From CBDFNC01 sp965249895 (GTDB taxonomy: Bacteria > Pseudomonadota > Gammaproteobacteria > Enterobacterales > CBDFNC01): a stretch of 64,000 bases of DNA. Below the pieces are notes generated by a model, which was given only the letters and a program-made list of their open reading frames with translations, searched no databases and was not told the DNA's origin. The stretch covers positions 558,001-622,000 of the forward strand of contig CBDFNC010000003.1 of the NCBI GenBank assembly GCA_965249895.1, read 5' to 3'. How positions within the stretch are numbered: the first letter of the stretch is position 1; each line of letters begins with the position of its first letter. The position numbers were made by a program, and so were the translations under genes. Shown here in pieces: positions 1 through 8,954 of the stretch.

Positions 1-3000
1 CCCGTGCCGGACAGACCTTGCCCACCAAATGGTTGTACACCAACAACTGCGCCAATCTGGTCGCGGTTGATATAGCAGTTACCCACGCGGGCGCGCTGTT
101 CTATATGTGCACAAGTGCTCTCATTGCGGCTGTGAACACCCATGGTCAGGCCAAAACCGGTTTGGTTAATCTTGTCGATGACCTGGTCAAGTTCTCCAGC
201 TTTAAAGCGGATCAGGTGCAGAATGGGGCCGAAGTTTTCCTTGCTTAGTTGGCTGATGTCGTTTATTTCCAGCGCCGTAGGCGGCACAAAGTATCCCGCG
301 TCACAGCTATCGTCCAGCTTCACTTGTGCAAGCAGGGTGGCTTTGCTTTTCAGGCCTTCAATATGGCTTAACAGCTGATCTTTTGCGTTTGCATCGATCA
401 CCGGGCCAACATCCGTGCTGTGTAGTTCGGGTCTGCCTACGCTTAACTCGGCCATGGTGCCCTTGATCAGGTGGATAATGCGTTCGGCTACATCTTGCTG
501 TACGTATAACACACGCAGTGCGGAGCAACGTTGGCCGGCAGAAACAAAGGCGGAATTAACCACATCGCGGGCCACTTGCTCCGGTAAGGACGTGCTGTCC
601 ACTATCATGGTATTTTGACCGCCTGTTTCAGCGATGAACGGCGCTATGTCTCCGTCACGCTCAGCCAGGGTGCGGTTTATTCTTTGTGCCGTTGGGGTTG
701 AACCTGTGAAGGCGACGCCGGCGACTCTTTCATCCCGGGTCAGCAAAGGACCTAACTTAGCCCCCTGACCTGGTAATAACTGGATCACACCCGCCGGGAA
801 TCCAGCTTCGAGCATCAGCTCCACCGCGCGACAGGCGATAAGGCCTGTCTGTTCGGCAGGTTTAGCGATTACTGTGTTCCCCGCTGCCAGCGCTGCTGTG
901 ATCTGGCCGAGGAAGATGGCCAAGGGGAAGTTCCATGGGCTGATACAAACAAATACGCCATGACCTGAACGAACCAGCTGCTCGCCATTAAAGGCTTTCT
1001 GCTTGGCGGTAAAGACAGACTCGGCTTGAACCGCGTAGTAACGACAGAAATCAACGGCTTCACGAATTTCGTCAATGCTGTCATGTATGGTTTTACCGGC
1101 TTCTCTTTGGCATAAGGCCACCAGTTCAGCCCTGTGCTCTTCCAGCAGGTCGGCCAGCTTGTTCAAACAGGCGTCACGTTCGCTCACCGGGGTGTTGTTC
1201 CACTGGGGATAAGTCTCATAAGCCAGGTTTAATGCCTGCTCGGCCATGGCTTCATCGGCCCAGTCGATGTTACCGACCAGTTCGTTTCTGTCATATGGCG
1301 CGGTGACAGTTTGTATGTCACCAGGCAGGGTTTGACCGTTAATGATAGGACCAAATTGCCAGACTTTTTCCTTAAAGCGGTTAACGTCCTGCTGGAAAGG
1401 TGTCCACTGGCTATGAATATCGATATTGATACCAGAGGAGTTATCCCTGGAGCTGCCATAAATCTCTTTCGGTAGCGGGATCAGGTGGTTATGCAGGGTT
1501 TTTCTTTTTCTTAAGGTATCGGCCGGATGCTCCACCAGATCTTCCACCGGACACCTTGCATCCACCAGGCGGTGAACGAAAGAGCTGTTGGCACCATTTT
1601 CTAATAAACGACGCACCAGATAAGGTAACAGGTCTTTATGGGCGCCCACGGGAGCATAGATACGTACGTCCACCTTGTTCAGCGCTTTCACCGAGTCATA
1701 CAAAGCATAACCCATACCGTGCAGGCGCTGAAATTCGTAGTTGGTGTGGCCGGAGATATTTAAAATAGCCGCTACCGTGTGGGCGTTATGACTGGCAAAC
1801 TGCGGGTAAATTAAACCCTCAATATGCTTGCTGAGCAGGAAGCGTGCGCAAGCCAGGTAGGATACATCTGTGCCTTCTTTGCGGGTAAATACAGGGTATC
1901 CCGAGAAACCTCTTTGCTGGCTTAACTTGAGTTCACTATCCCAATAGGCGCCTTTTACCAGACGCAGCGGGATCGTATCCCCTTGCTGTTTAGCCAGTGC
2001 AGCCAGCCAGGCCAGTACAGGTAATGCGCGCTTGGAATAAGCCTGGATAACCAGGCCTAATTTACCCCAGCCCTGTATGGCAGGATCGCGATAAAGCAGT
2101 TCGAACAATTCCAGTGACAGCTCCAGTCGGTCCGCTTCTTCGGCGTCTATGGTGATGGCCACATCCAGCTCACGGGCGCGACGCAACAGGTTTAATACTG
2201 TTGTTGCCATTTCCGCTTTTACCCTGTGCTTTTGCCCTTCTTCATACCTGGGGTGCAAGGCTGAAAGCTTGATGGAAACACTCGGCACCGGCGCGTCACC
2301 CTTGAAATCGTCGTTACCCACACGCTCGATAGCGTTCAGGTATTCCTGGTAATATTTGTCGGCATCCTGGCTGGTCAGCGCCGCTTCTCCCAGCATATCG
2401 AATGAATAGGTATAACCGGCTTCACGGCTTTTTTTGCCGTTTTTAAATGCATTGTCGATAGAGCTGCCCAAGACAAACTGCTGACCCATGATCTTCATGG
2501 CCTGGTTCATCGCCTGGCGGATAATAGGCTCAGACATTTTGTTCACTAGGCGGCTGATGATCTTAGCGGGTTTACTGTCTTCTTTTTCGCTCAATGTGAC
2601 GACTTTGCCGGTCAGCAACAGGCCCCAGGTTGAGGCATTCACTAATAAGGAGTCGGAATTCTTCAGGTGAGACTTCCAGTCAGCAACACTTAGTTTATCG
2701 CGGATCAGGGCGTCTGCCGTTTCTGTATCTGGAATGCGCATCAAGGCTTCTGCCAGGCACATCAACAAGATACCTTCTTTGCTATCCAGGCTATATTCCA
2801 GCAGCAAAGCGTCAATCATATGGATGGCGTTTTTATCCGCTCTTACTCGCTTGATAAGTTCGCTGGCACTTGCCGTGGTTTTTACTAATTGGTCATCAGA
2901 TGGAGTAGCCAGGGGTAACAGGGATCTTAATAAACTTGCCTCGTCGACGGCATACAGGGGGGAAATTTGCTGCCAGAGTTCGGCTAGCGGCTGGTCCAGG

Positions 3001-3035
3001 TATGCCGGTTGCAAAGTTTCTTGTGCCTTAAACAT
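1..3035 (-). CDS. putA: Bifunctional proline dehydrogenase / P5C dehydrogenase PutA (C-terminus off the window)
   Basis: This cytoplasmic, membrane-associated flavoenzyme oxidises proline to glutamate in two steps. About 1011 residues are visible. The proline dehydrogenase part includes IDAEEADRLE, RLVKGAYWD and a TRKEGTDVSYLACA stretch. The aldehyde dehydrogenase part includes SPWNFPLAIF, AETGGQN and SAGQRCSALRVL, with the catalytic Cys in SAGQRC. The end off the left edge would hold the last few dozen residues. The start is fixed by an AAGGAG ribosome site six bases upstream (3042-3047). Compared with E. coli PutA it lacks the roughly 80-residue ribbon-helix-helix domain, so it should not repress its own gene. 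Regulation is therefore probably by another factor, perhaps an AraC protein nearby (inference). Confidence 0.95.
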   Translation of the reverse strand, partial: MFKAQETLQPAYLDQPLAELWQQISPLYAVDEASLLRSLLPLATPSDDQLVKTTASASELIKRVRADKNAIHMIDALLLEYSLDSKEGILLMCLAEALMRIPDTETADALIRDKLSVADWKSHLKNSDSLLVNASTWGLLLTGKVVTLSEKEDSKPAKIISRLVNKMSEPIIRQAMNQAMKIMGQQFVLGSSIDNAFKNGKKSREAGYTYSFDMLGEAALTSQDADKYYQEYLNAIERVGNDDFKGDAPVPSVSIKLSALHPRYEEGQKHRVKAEMATTVLNLLRRARELDVAITIDAEEADRLELSLELFELLYRDPAIQGWGKLGLVIQAYSKRALPVLAWLAALAKQQGDTIPLRLVKGAYWDSELKLSQQRGFSGYPVFTRKEGTDVSYLACARFLLSKHIEGLIYPQFASHNAHTVAAILNISGHTNYEFQRLHGMGYALYDSVKALNKVDVRIYAPVGAHKDLLPYLVRRLLENGANSSFVHRLVDARCPVEDLVEHPADTLRKRKTLHNHLIPLPKEIYGSSRDNSSGINIDIHSQWTPFQQDVNRFKEKVWQFGPIINGQTLPGDIQTVTAPYDRNELVGNIDWADEAMAEQALNLAYETYPQWNNTPVSERDACLNKLADLLEEHRAELVALCQREAGKTIHDSIDEIREAVDFCRYYAVQAESVFTAKQKAFNGEQLVRSGHGVFVCISPWNFPLAIFLGQITAALAAGNTVIAKPAEQTGLIACRAVELMLEAGFPAGVIQLLPGQGAKLGPLLTRDERVAGVAFTGSTPTAQRINRTLAERDGDIAPFIAETGGQNTMIVDSTSLPEQVARDVVNSAFVSAGQRCSALRVLYVQQDVAERIIHLIKGTMAELSVGRPELHSTDVGPVIDANAKDQLLSHIEGLKSKATLLAQVKLDDSCDAGYFVPPTALEINDISQLSKENFGPILHLIRFKAGELDQVIDKINQTGFGLTMGVHSRNESTCAHIEQRARVGNCYINRDQIGAVVGVQPFGGQGLSGT

Positions 3036-3256
3036 GCTTGACTCCTTCATCTTTAAGCTGGGTTAAACTGCAGGTGTTGCCAGTTTGTTACATTGGCAAA
3101 GCAGTTTATGGAGCTTGAGACATATATTCTTGCGATTATCTCCGAAAAAATTGTAAAAAACTCCGATTTTGTTCAAAAAGGCAAAATTAGCTTAATGCTA
3201 TTGTTAAATATTGCCGGATTTAATATCGGAGTCATTTGGTCAATTTAGTTGTCTGG
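3036..3256 (-). promoter_or_regulatory. putA upstream region with an 8-bp inverted repeat
   Basis: This gene-free stretch should hold the putA promoter. ACTCCGAT at 3160-3167 and its exact complement ATCGGAGT at 3225-3232 form a spaced inverted repeat, and a partial third copy (TCTCCGA) lies at 3139-3145. A second short dyad (GCCA...TGGC) lies nearer the gene. These could be operators for a proline-responsive regulator, but I recognise no known consensus. Confidence 0.3.
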
Positions 3257-4132
3257 TTACGACTGAGGCTTTCGATCTCGATTTTTTAGGGAGGCGATAA
3301 CGGAACCGGAAACGATAAGCAGGCAAGCCAGTATCAGACCCGTTGACCATTGTGCTTGACCGGCCCAAATTAATAGCAAGGTGGAAATAACCGGGGTCGC
3401 GTAGGCCAGCACCCCGAGCAGTTGTATGTCGCCGTGTTTCATCCCGTAATCCCAGGTGAAAAATGCGATACCCACAGGACCAACCCCTCTCAGTAATACG
3501 TTCAGCCACAGATCCGTATCACTTGGCCATATGCTGTTTTCCAGCAGGATATGGCAAACCCAGGCTAGCAGAGCGGTTAATCCACAGAACATACCTATCG
3601 CGTCGGTAGGGACAGATTTATATAAGCGGGACAATACGGAATAACCGGACCAGATAAAAGCGCAGCCAATAGCGGCAAGATAACCGAGCAAATACTCCGG
3701 CTGAAGACCGATACCCGGCCGCCACAGCATGATCAAACAGCCACTCACGGCAAGTAAAGCCCCGACAATGATCCGCTTAGTCAGCCGTTGCTCTGGTAAC
3801 AGGGTGGAAAATAAAACGATAAGTAACGGCCAGAAATAGGCAATTAAACCGGCTTCTGCGGCGGGAGCGTTATTCAGGGCAATTGAATATAAAAAATGGT
3901 AACCAAATAGCCCTGTGACACCCAGTAACCAGGCACCTGGCTGGCGAGGGAAAAAGTCTAGGGGGTTTTGACGCTTAACCGCCCATTTTAACCCTGTTAA
4001 GACAAACGCTATGGTGAAGGTTATAGCTAATAGCTGAAAAGGGGGCAGGGCTGCCGCTCCCACTGTGACGAGTGCCAGTGTGCCCCATAAAAAGATAGAG
4101 ATGGCGCCTATGGCTGTGGCATGTTTCATCAA
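3257..4132 (-). CDS. EamA/DMT-family transporter
   Basis: A 291-residue integral membrane protein with about ten hydrophobic segments arranged as two EamA repeats, the usual size for drug/metabolite transporter superfamily exporters. The second repeat includes the segment around GYLAAIGCAFIWSGYSVLS and a later AYATPVISTLLLIWAG. Family members of this layout export amino acids or other small metabolites; the substrate cannot be read from sequence, although the general look is YddG-like. It lies between putA and an AraC regulator on the same strand. Its 5' flank contains the 74-bp tandem array. Start choice is between adjacent ATGs at 4132 and 4129. Confidence 0.85.
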   Translation of the reverse strand: MMKHATAIGAISIFLWGTLALVTVGAAALPPFQLLAITFTIAFVLTGLKWAVKRQNPLDFFPRQPGAWLLGVTGLFGYHFLYSIALNNAPAAEAGLIAYFWPLLIVLFSTLLPEQRLTKRIIVGALLAVSGCLIMLWRPGIGLQPEYLLGYLAAIGCAFIWSGYSVLSRLYKSVPTDAIGMFCGLTALLAWVCHILLENSIWPSDTDLWLNVLLRGVGPVGIAFFTWDYGMKHGDIQLLGVLAYATPVISTLLLIWAGQAQWSTGLILACLLIVSGSVIASLKNRDRKPQS

Positions 4133-4202
4133 AAAAGCTCCTGTCTATAAATGGTTAAGTCTATTTCGGGAAGTCATGAATATATTTGCCAGTCGGGCGA
4201 GG

Positions 4203-4424
4203 TTATTTGTTGTTTGGGCGGAAATATATGGAAAACAGGCCAATGTGGAAACGGAGCCCTTATCTGCGAAGTTAGGTTATTTAGTATTTTTGCGGAAATA
4301 TATTGATGACGGGCCAATGTGGCAACGGAGCCCTTATCTGTGAAATTAGGTTATTTAGTATTTTTGCGGAAATATATTGATGACGGGCCAATGTGGCAAC
4401 GGAGCCCTTATCTGCGAAGTTAGG
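4203..4424. repeat. Three tandem 74-bp units derived from the 3' end of the adjacent araC-type gene
   Basis: Units start at 4203, 4277 and 4351, exactly 74 bp apart, and the next register point, 4425, is the stop codon of the AraC gene. The second and third units are almost identical; the first has diverged. Each unit begins TTATTTAGT.TTTTGCGGAAA, which aligns with the complement of the regulator's last codons (HFRKNTK-stop). The array therefore looks like repeated, decayed duplication of the gene's terminal segment. It separates the regulator from the downstream DMT transporter gene. Confidence 0.85.
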
Positions 4425-5150
4425 TTATTTAGTGTTTTTGCGAAAATGCTTGGGTGACAGGCCAAAGTGTCGGCGAAATCTGTCGCTAAAAGCGGCCTGA
4501 CTTTGATAACCCACCTCCAGGGCGATCTGCTGGATAGTCAACTGGTTGGTTTGCAGCAATTTCAGCGCAATTTGCATGCGTTTTTCCCGCAAATATTCCT
4601 GAGGTGACATATTGTAGTTCTGACGAAATAGTTCAGATAAATGTCGCCGACTTAGGTGGGCGACTTTAGCCAGTTGATCCAAAGAAATTGACTGTGATAG
4701 CTGGCTGTCCAAATACGCTCTTGCGGTTTCTACGCGTTTATCTATCTTAGGTAACTGGCAGTGATATTCGGTTATCAACTCCAACAGTAATAACAGCATA
4801 TGCTGCCTGGTTTGAGGGCTTAACCCTGCTTTGGCCAGTTCCAGGGATAAAAATTGGGCGTAGCTTTGTAATCCTGGAGTTAAGGTAATAAAGCTGGGCA
4901 GTTCATCCAGTGTAGGCGCCAGTGAAAGGGGTATATCGGCAACAATAAAAGCATTGTTATCGGAGGATGAAAACACATGCTGGTGGCCTGCCGCGATAAA
5001 AGCGGCTTTTTGCTGGTATACCCGGTCTGCGTTGTGGTCAATCTCTATTTCCAGGCTACCGAATAAAGGTAATACCAGTTGGTGATAGTCATGACTATGG
5101 GTATCAACTTGCTCGCTGTAATGTCTAAGCTCAAGTATAACGTTTTGCAC
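4425..5150 (-). CDS. AraC-family transcriptional regulator
   Basis: A 241-residue regulator. The N-terminal half is a cupin-like sensing domain (HYSEQVDTHSHDYHQLVLPL). The C-terminal about 100 residues are the AraC double helix-turn-helix, with SLDQLAKVAHLSRRHLSELF as the first HTH and IQQIALEVGYQSQAAFSDRFRRHFGLSP as the signature second HTH. It is directly followed by the DMT transporter on the same strand, as in regulator-exporter pairs, and may also control putA (inference). The gene end is in register with the 74-bp array downstream. Confidence 0.9.
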   Translation of the reverse strand: MQNVILELRHYSEQVDTHSHDYHQLVLPLFGSLEIEIDHNADRVYQQKAAFIAAGHQHVFSSSDNNAFIVADIPLSLAPTLDELPSFITLTPGLQSYAQFLSLELAKAGLSPQTRQHMLLLLLELITEYHCQLPKIDKRVETARAYLDSQLSQSISLDQLAKVAHLSRRHLSELFRQNYNMSPQEYLREKRMQIALKLLQTNQLTIQQIALEVGYQSQAAFSDRFRRHFGLSPKHFRKNTK

Positions 5151-5218
5151 TTGGTTTCTTATTGCTTGCCCTCTGTGGTGTTAATTTAATACCAAAGAGG
5201 GCGAAGAGAAAGAGGCCA

Positions 5219-5443
5219 TTAGGGATGAATGTGAGGTGGGCAGAGGTTTTCCAGTTCCGAGTGTTTATGTTTTAAGTCTGCTGTGGCACTTTGGCAATCA
5301 GCCTGGTCGCCGCAGCTCGCTTTTATAAATAACGGCTCAAGCTCCTGCCTGATCTGTTCATGGTCCAGCTTATTCTCCATATCAGCGAGCGACTGCTGAG
5401 ACCTAATATGGCGCTTGGCCATGGCGGCTTTTATCACCTTCAT
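5219..5443 (-). CDS. Small hypothetical protein, coupled to the NHL-repeat gene
   Basis: A 74-residue, charged, probably soluble protein that I do not recognise. Its ATG shares one base with the TGA stop of the upstream NHL gene, so translational coupling is likely and supports it being real. It has a basic start (MKVIKAAMAKRHIRSQQ), an acidic/amphipathic middle, and three cysteines (in SCGDQADCQ and near the end, LCPPHIHP). The HIHP tail with Cys could bind a metal, but that is speculation. Confidence 0.6.
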   Translation of the reverse strand: MKVIKAAMAKRHIRSQQSLADMENKLDHEQIRQELEPLFIKASCGDQADCQSATADLKHKHSELENLCPPHIHP

Positions 5444-7419
5444 CAGCTACCCTCCTTGGGTGTCGCGTATTGGTATATATTGACCCGGTTTAGTGCGCAG
5501 TCTGGTACTAGTATTTGCTTGTCATTAGCATGTAGCAGATACGGCATCCATAACTGACCCGACTCCGGGATTGCCCCCATGCCAGAATAAGAGGTCACAA
5601 AAGAGCCATCTTGTTTAAATACCTTAATGGCGCGATTGACCAGGTCATTCACTACTAAATGACCATTGCTTGACTGAATGCTGGTGGGTAACAGGAAGTT
5701 GCTGGAATCGGTACCGTAGCCCCCCTGGCCGAATTGAGAGAGGTAATTGCCGTCTTTATCGAAAACCTGAATTCGGTTATTAAACTGATCGGTTACGTAC
5801 AGTTTTCCTTCTTTGTCTACGGTGATGTCCGAAGGCGTCTTGAATTGACCATTACCCTGACCTTCTTCGCCAAAAGTACCAACCAAACCCACAATGCCAA
5901 ACCTGTTGATCCGCCAATGGGAGATGCGATTGTTCCCCGAGTCGGCAATATAGATATTGCCGCTTGGTGAGTGAATGGCCAACCCCTGCGGGCGCTTTAG
6001 TTGCCAGGGCTCTGAGCCATAACCTCCGAAAAAGGTAAAGTGAACTAAATCATCCAGGAAAGGGTTGTACTGCAACAGGCTTACAAACCCGGACAGATAG
6101 TTGGTGACAAAGAAAACGGCTGTGCCCGGGGCCATTTGTTCCGGTAGTGGCTTGGCTGGGTGGAAAGCCTCGATACCCAAAGCGCCTGGTATCAAGGGGA
6201 AATAACTTTCGGATTTGACCTGGCTTTCTTTTCCCGTCACCTGCAGGGGGGATTTTTTAATCTGCCGGTTAGCGGAATCTAATATCCAGGCATCGGTTTG
6301 ATGGTTACTGTTTGGTTGCCAGAGGTTAACGCCGAATTCCAGCCACCGGAGCCAAAAGTCCATCATCAAACCTAAAGGGTTGTTTGCCTGCCTGGTGGGA
6401 GTCGCTTTTTGCTCGGAAATAGAAGTAGCTGTGGCGGATGTAATAAAGTGGAACTGGCCCTGATTATTTCTGGCGTTACCTGCGCTGCGTTTAACTATGG
6501 CCGTATTAAGCAGGGGCTCTACCGCGTTAACTGTAGCGAGGATAGGCTCTACTACCAGCAGCTGTTTTTTTCGAGAGGGATGTTTGGTTACCTGGATCGG
6601 AGCGAAGAATTCGCCAAGGGGATCCAATGGTTGGCCATCCAGCAGATAGCGGTCGATTTTATTGGCGGTTCCACCTGGAATATATATAAGGTCATCGATA
6701 ACTGAGACGTCCCGGCTTAAATCCAGGCCATCAATTTCTACTGTTCCGGTCGCCGGGAAGGCAACTCCGTTTCCCTGAAGGTCACAACGGACAACATTAT
6801 AAAACCCTGTGTTGGCGATATAAAGATTACCCTGGTTATCTGCCGACAACCCTTGTGGCCAAAGCAAACCAGGGTCGCTCGCGCCGCTAATGTTTTCAAT
6901 ACTACTCAGGTACTTGCCCTGCTCAGAAAACAAGACAATGCGGCCGCCACCTTCACTGTTCACATAAAACTCGTCTGCGATACAAAGGGTGTCACCCACA
7001 AAGGTCAGCCCATTAGGTCCAACCAATCTGTGCTGCTCTGGTCCGGAATCACCGAACAGGGACACTTGCTGAATAACCAGGTTGCGGCTGTAACTCAGGA
7101 TATGAATTCTGCGGTTGGCCATATCGGAAACGTAAATCAAGGGTTTGCTTGGGTGGTGGACTAACCTGAAAGGCATATTAAATTGCTGGTTGCCTGCTCC
7201 TGGTTCGCCGTAGACTTTCATTACTCGTTGCAACTGAGCATCCATGATCACCAAACGATTATTTCCTGTGTCGGCGATCCAGACCCTTTTATAGTTATCA
7301 CAGCACAAACCTACTGGAGTATTAAAGGTAAACTCGGGGTGGCTGTCCAGTTGAAAAGGTTGCTTAGCAGGGGAACTATCATAAGTTTTGCCGATATCAC
7401 TAACGAACTTAATTGTCAT
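5443..7419 (-). CDS. NHL-repeat beta-propeller protein
   Basis: A 658-residue protein built of NHL repeats. N-terminal blades include PVGLCCDNYKRVWIADTGNNRL and VSDMANRRIHILS; C-terminal blades include RPQGLAIHSPSGNIYIADSGNNR and TPSDITVDKEGKLYVTDQFNNRIQVFD. The middle, about residues 320-440, is less repeat-like and may be a linker or a second propeller. No signal peptide is visible, so it may be cytoplasmic. NHL propellers usually mediate binding or form catalytic scaffolds; I infer no specific function. It follows an AraC regulator on the same strand and overlaps the next small gene by one base. Confidence 0.85.
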   Translation of the reverse strand: MTIKFVSDIGKTYDSSPAKQPFQLDSHPEFTFNTPVGLCCDNYKRVWIADTGNNRLVIMDAQLQRVMKVYGEPGAGNQQFNMPFRLVHHPSKPLIYVSDMANRRIHILSYSRNLVIQQVSLFGDSGPEQHRLVGPNGLTFVGDTLCIADEFYVNSEGGGRIVLFSEQGKYLSSIENISGASDPGLLWPQGLSADNQGNLYIANTGFYNVVRCDLQGNGVAFPATGTVEIDGLDLSRDVSVIDDLIYIPGGTANKIDRYLLDGQPLDPLGEFFAPIQVTKHPSRKKQLLVVEPILATVNAVEPLLNTAIVKRSAGNARNNQGQFHFITSATATSISEQKATPTRQANNPLGLMMDFWLRWLEFGVNLWQPNSNHQTDAWILDSANRQIKKSPLQVTGKESQVKSESYFPLIPGALGIEAFHPAKPLPEQMAPGTAVFFVTNYLSGFVSLLQYNPFLDDLVHFTFFGGYGSEPWQLKRPQGLAIHSPSGNIYIADSGNNRISHWRINRFGIVGLVGTFGEEGQGNGQFKTPSDITVDKEGKLYVTDQFNNRIQVFDKDGNYLSQFGQGGYGTDSSNFLLPTSIQSSNGHLVVNDLVNRAIKVFKQDGSFVTSYSGMGAIPESGQLWMPYLLHANDKQILVPDCALNRVNIYQYATPKEGS

Positions 7420-7535
7420 CCTTGATACTCCTTAGTTCTGGGCTTTATAAGGAATTCAGTCGTGATAACAAATGTAGCACTTTATTGATGAATTAGTTTT
7501 TACTGATTGTGCTAGGGGTGGCGAGAAATAACAGC

Positions 7536-8318
7536 TTAGAGACTGTTTTTGCGACATTTGGCCGGGCTGACATTAAAGTAACGAGAGAAACTATTAGTAA
7601 AGCTACTTTGATTGGCGAAGCCACAATTTTGCGCTATCTGAGCCAGTTCCTGTGGCGTATGTTGCAGCAGCTCCTGAGCTGTAATAAGCCGAGTCTTCAA
7701 CAAGTACTGGTGCGGAGTGTAGCCGGTTACCTCTTTAAACAGGGCGTAAAACTGGCTTTCCCCCAGGAATACACAGCCGGCTAACTGAGCAACGCTGATT
7801 TTTCGTCCTAAATGTAGGTGTATGTACTTATCAATCAAGTCCATGTCGATACGCACTCTGTGCCGGTGTACTAACGTTCTTTGTTGAAAGTGGTGCTGCA
7901 GGATACAGAGTAGGGTATTACCGCAGGCTTCACTGAGCAACGGGTCGTTCGGCATCAATTGCATCTCCCGGCTCAGCGCCTGGACCAGCTGTTTTCTATG
8001 GCTGTCCAGCTGAAAGTATTCCGAGTTGTGCTTATGGTCAAACAGTTGCTCTATATAGTCCAATTTATCATTGGAAAAATTGGCATCATCCGGCAAATTA
8101 AGGACCAGGATCTGGTTATCACCCATGCCACAGAATGCGTGTTCATCGTCACAACTGACCAGGCATCCATGACCAGGGTGCACCAAGCTGCCGCAGCCCT
8201 CGATATCGAATTCAGTTTGCCCTTGCAGGCCGATGACGATTTGATGAAAATTGTGATGGTGGTGATTGGACTGGCTGGGTAGCGTCACCACTTGGGTCGA
8301 TAGGTAGTTTTGGTTCAT
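7536..8318 (-). CDS. AraC-family transcriptional regulator
   Basis: A 260-residue regulator with an N-terminal cupin-like domain rich in histidines (SNHHHHNFHQIVIGLQG) and a C-terminal AraC DNA-binding domain. The second HTH is QELAQIAQNCGFANQSSFTNSF followed by RYFNVSP. It is similar in layout to the regulator at 4425-5150 but clearly divergent, so it is a paralogue rather than a recent copy. It lies upstream of, and on the same strand as, the NHL-repeat gene, with about 115 bp between, and is the likeliest controller of that pair. Confidence 0.88.
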   Translation of the reverse strand: MNQNYLSTQVVTLPSQSNHHHHNFHQIVIGLQGQTEFDIEGCGSLVHPGHGCLVSCDDEHAFCGMGDNQILVLNLPDDANFSNDKLDYIEQLFDHKHNSEYFQLDSHRKQLVQALSREMQLMPNDPLLSEACGNTLLCILQHHFQQRTLVHRHRVRIDMDLIDKYIHLHLGRKISVAQLAGCVFLGESQFYALFKEVTGYTPHQYLLKTRLITAQELLQHTPQELAQIAQNCGFANQSSFTNSFSRYFNVSPAKCRKNSL

Positions 8319-8460
8319 CAGCCAGGCCAGGGTAAGTAAGATCGGGTGATTTTGGCAGCATTATTGCGCTGATGCCAGTGTTTAGGGTTAATTTAGATTG
8401 AAAATCAATCAAAGTGAAAGCAAGAAGTCATAAACGGCAGGTACTTTTGGAGGAGATATT

Positions 8461-8883
8461 ATGAAAGGCAGTTGTTTGTGCGGTCAGGTGAAGTTTAGCT
8501 TTAAGACGATAGTGGCAGCACCAAGCCACTGCCATTGCTCTATGTGTCGTAAATTTCACGGTGCTGCTATGGGCAGCTACTGTGTAGTGCGCAGAGATGA
8601 CTTTTCATGGGATTCGGGTGGTGAATTGGTGAAATACTTTCAGTCCTCAGATCAAGTTCAAAGGGGTTTTTGCAGTCACTGTGGTTCCAGTCTCACCTTT
8701 GAAAACAGCTCCGAAGCCGAATATATAGATATAGCGTTAGGAACTTTAGACCAGCAAATTGAACTCTTGCCGGATACTCATATCTACGTGAATGACAGCG
8801 TAAATTGGCTAACGCTAGATGACGAGCTGGATAAATACACTCTAGGGCGAAACAGTGAAAAATGCCCCACATCACATTCCTGA
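8461..8883 (+). CDS. GFA-domain (glutathione-dependent formaldehyde-activating enzyme-like) protein
   Basis: A 140-residue zinc protein of the GFA/CENP-V family. The zinc-binding cysteines are all present: C5 and C7 (GSCLCG), C24, C26 and C29 (HCHCSMC), and C71 and C74 (FCSHCGSSL). The start is supported by a GGAGATATT ribosome site directly upstream. Members were named for glutathione-formaldehyde condensation, but most have no proven reaction. It is transcribed divergently from the AraC regulator, and the shared 142-bp gap probably holds both promoters. Confidence 0.9.
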   Translation: MKGSCLCGQVKFSFKTIVAAPSHCHCSMCRKFHGAAMGSYCVVRRDDFSWDSGGELVKYFQSSDQVQRGFCSHCGSSLTFENSSEAEYIDIALGTLDQQIELLPDTHIYVNDSVNWLTLDDELDKYTLGRNSEKCPTSHS

Positions 8884-8954
8884 GGATAGCTACCAGCCTT
8901 TAGGTTTTAGCGACTATGTTTATTTATTAAGTTTTTGATTGCGGAGTAAATCCA

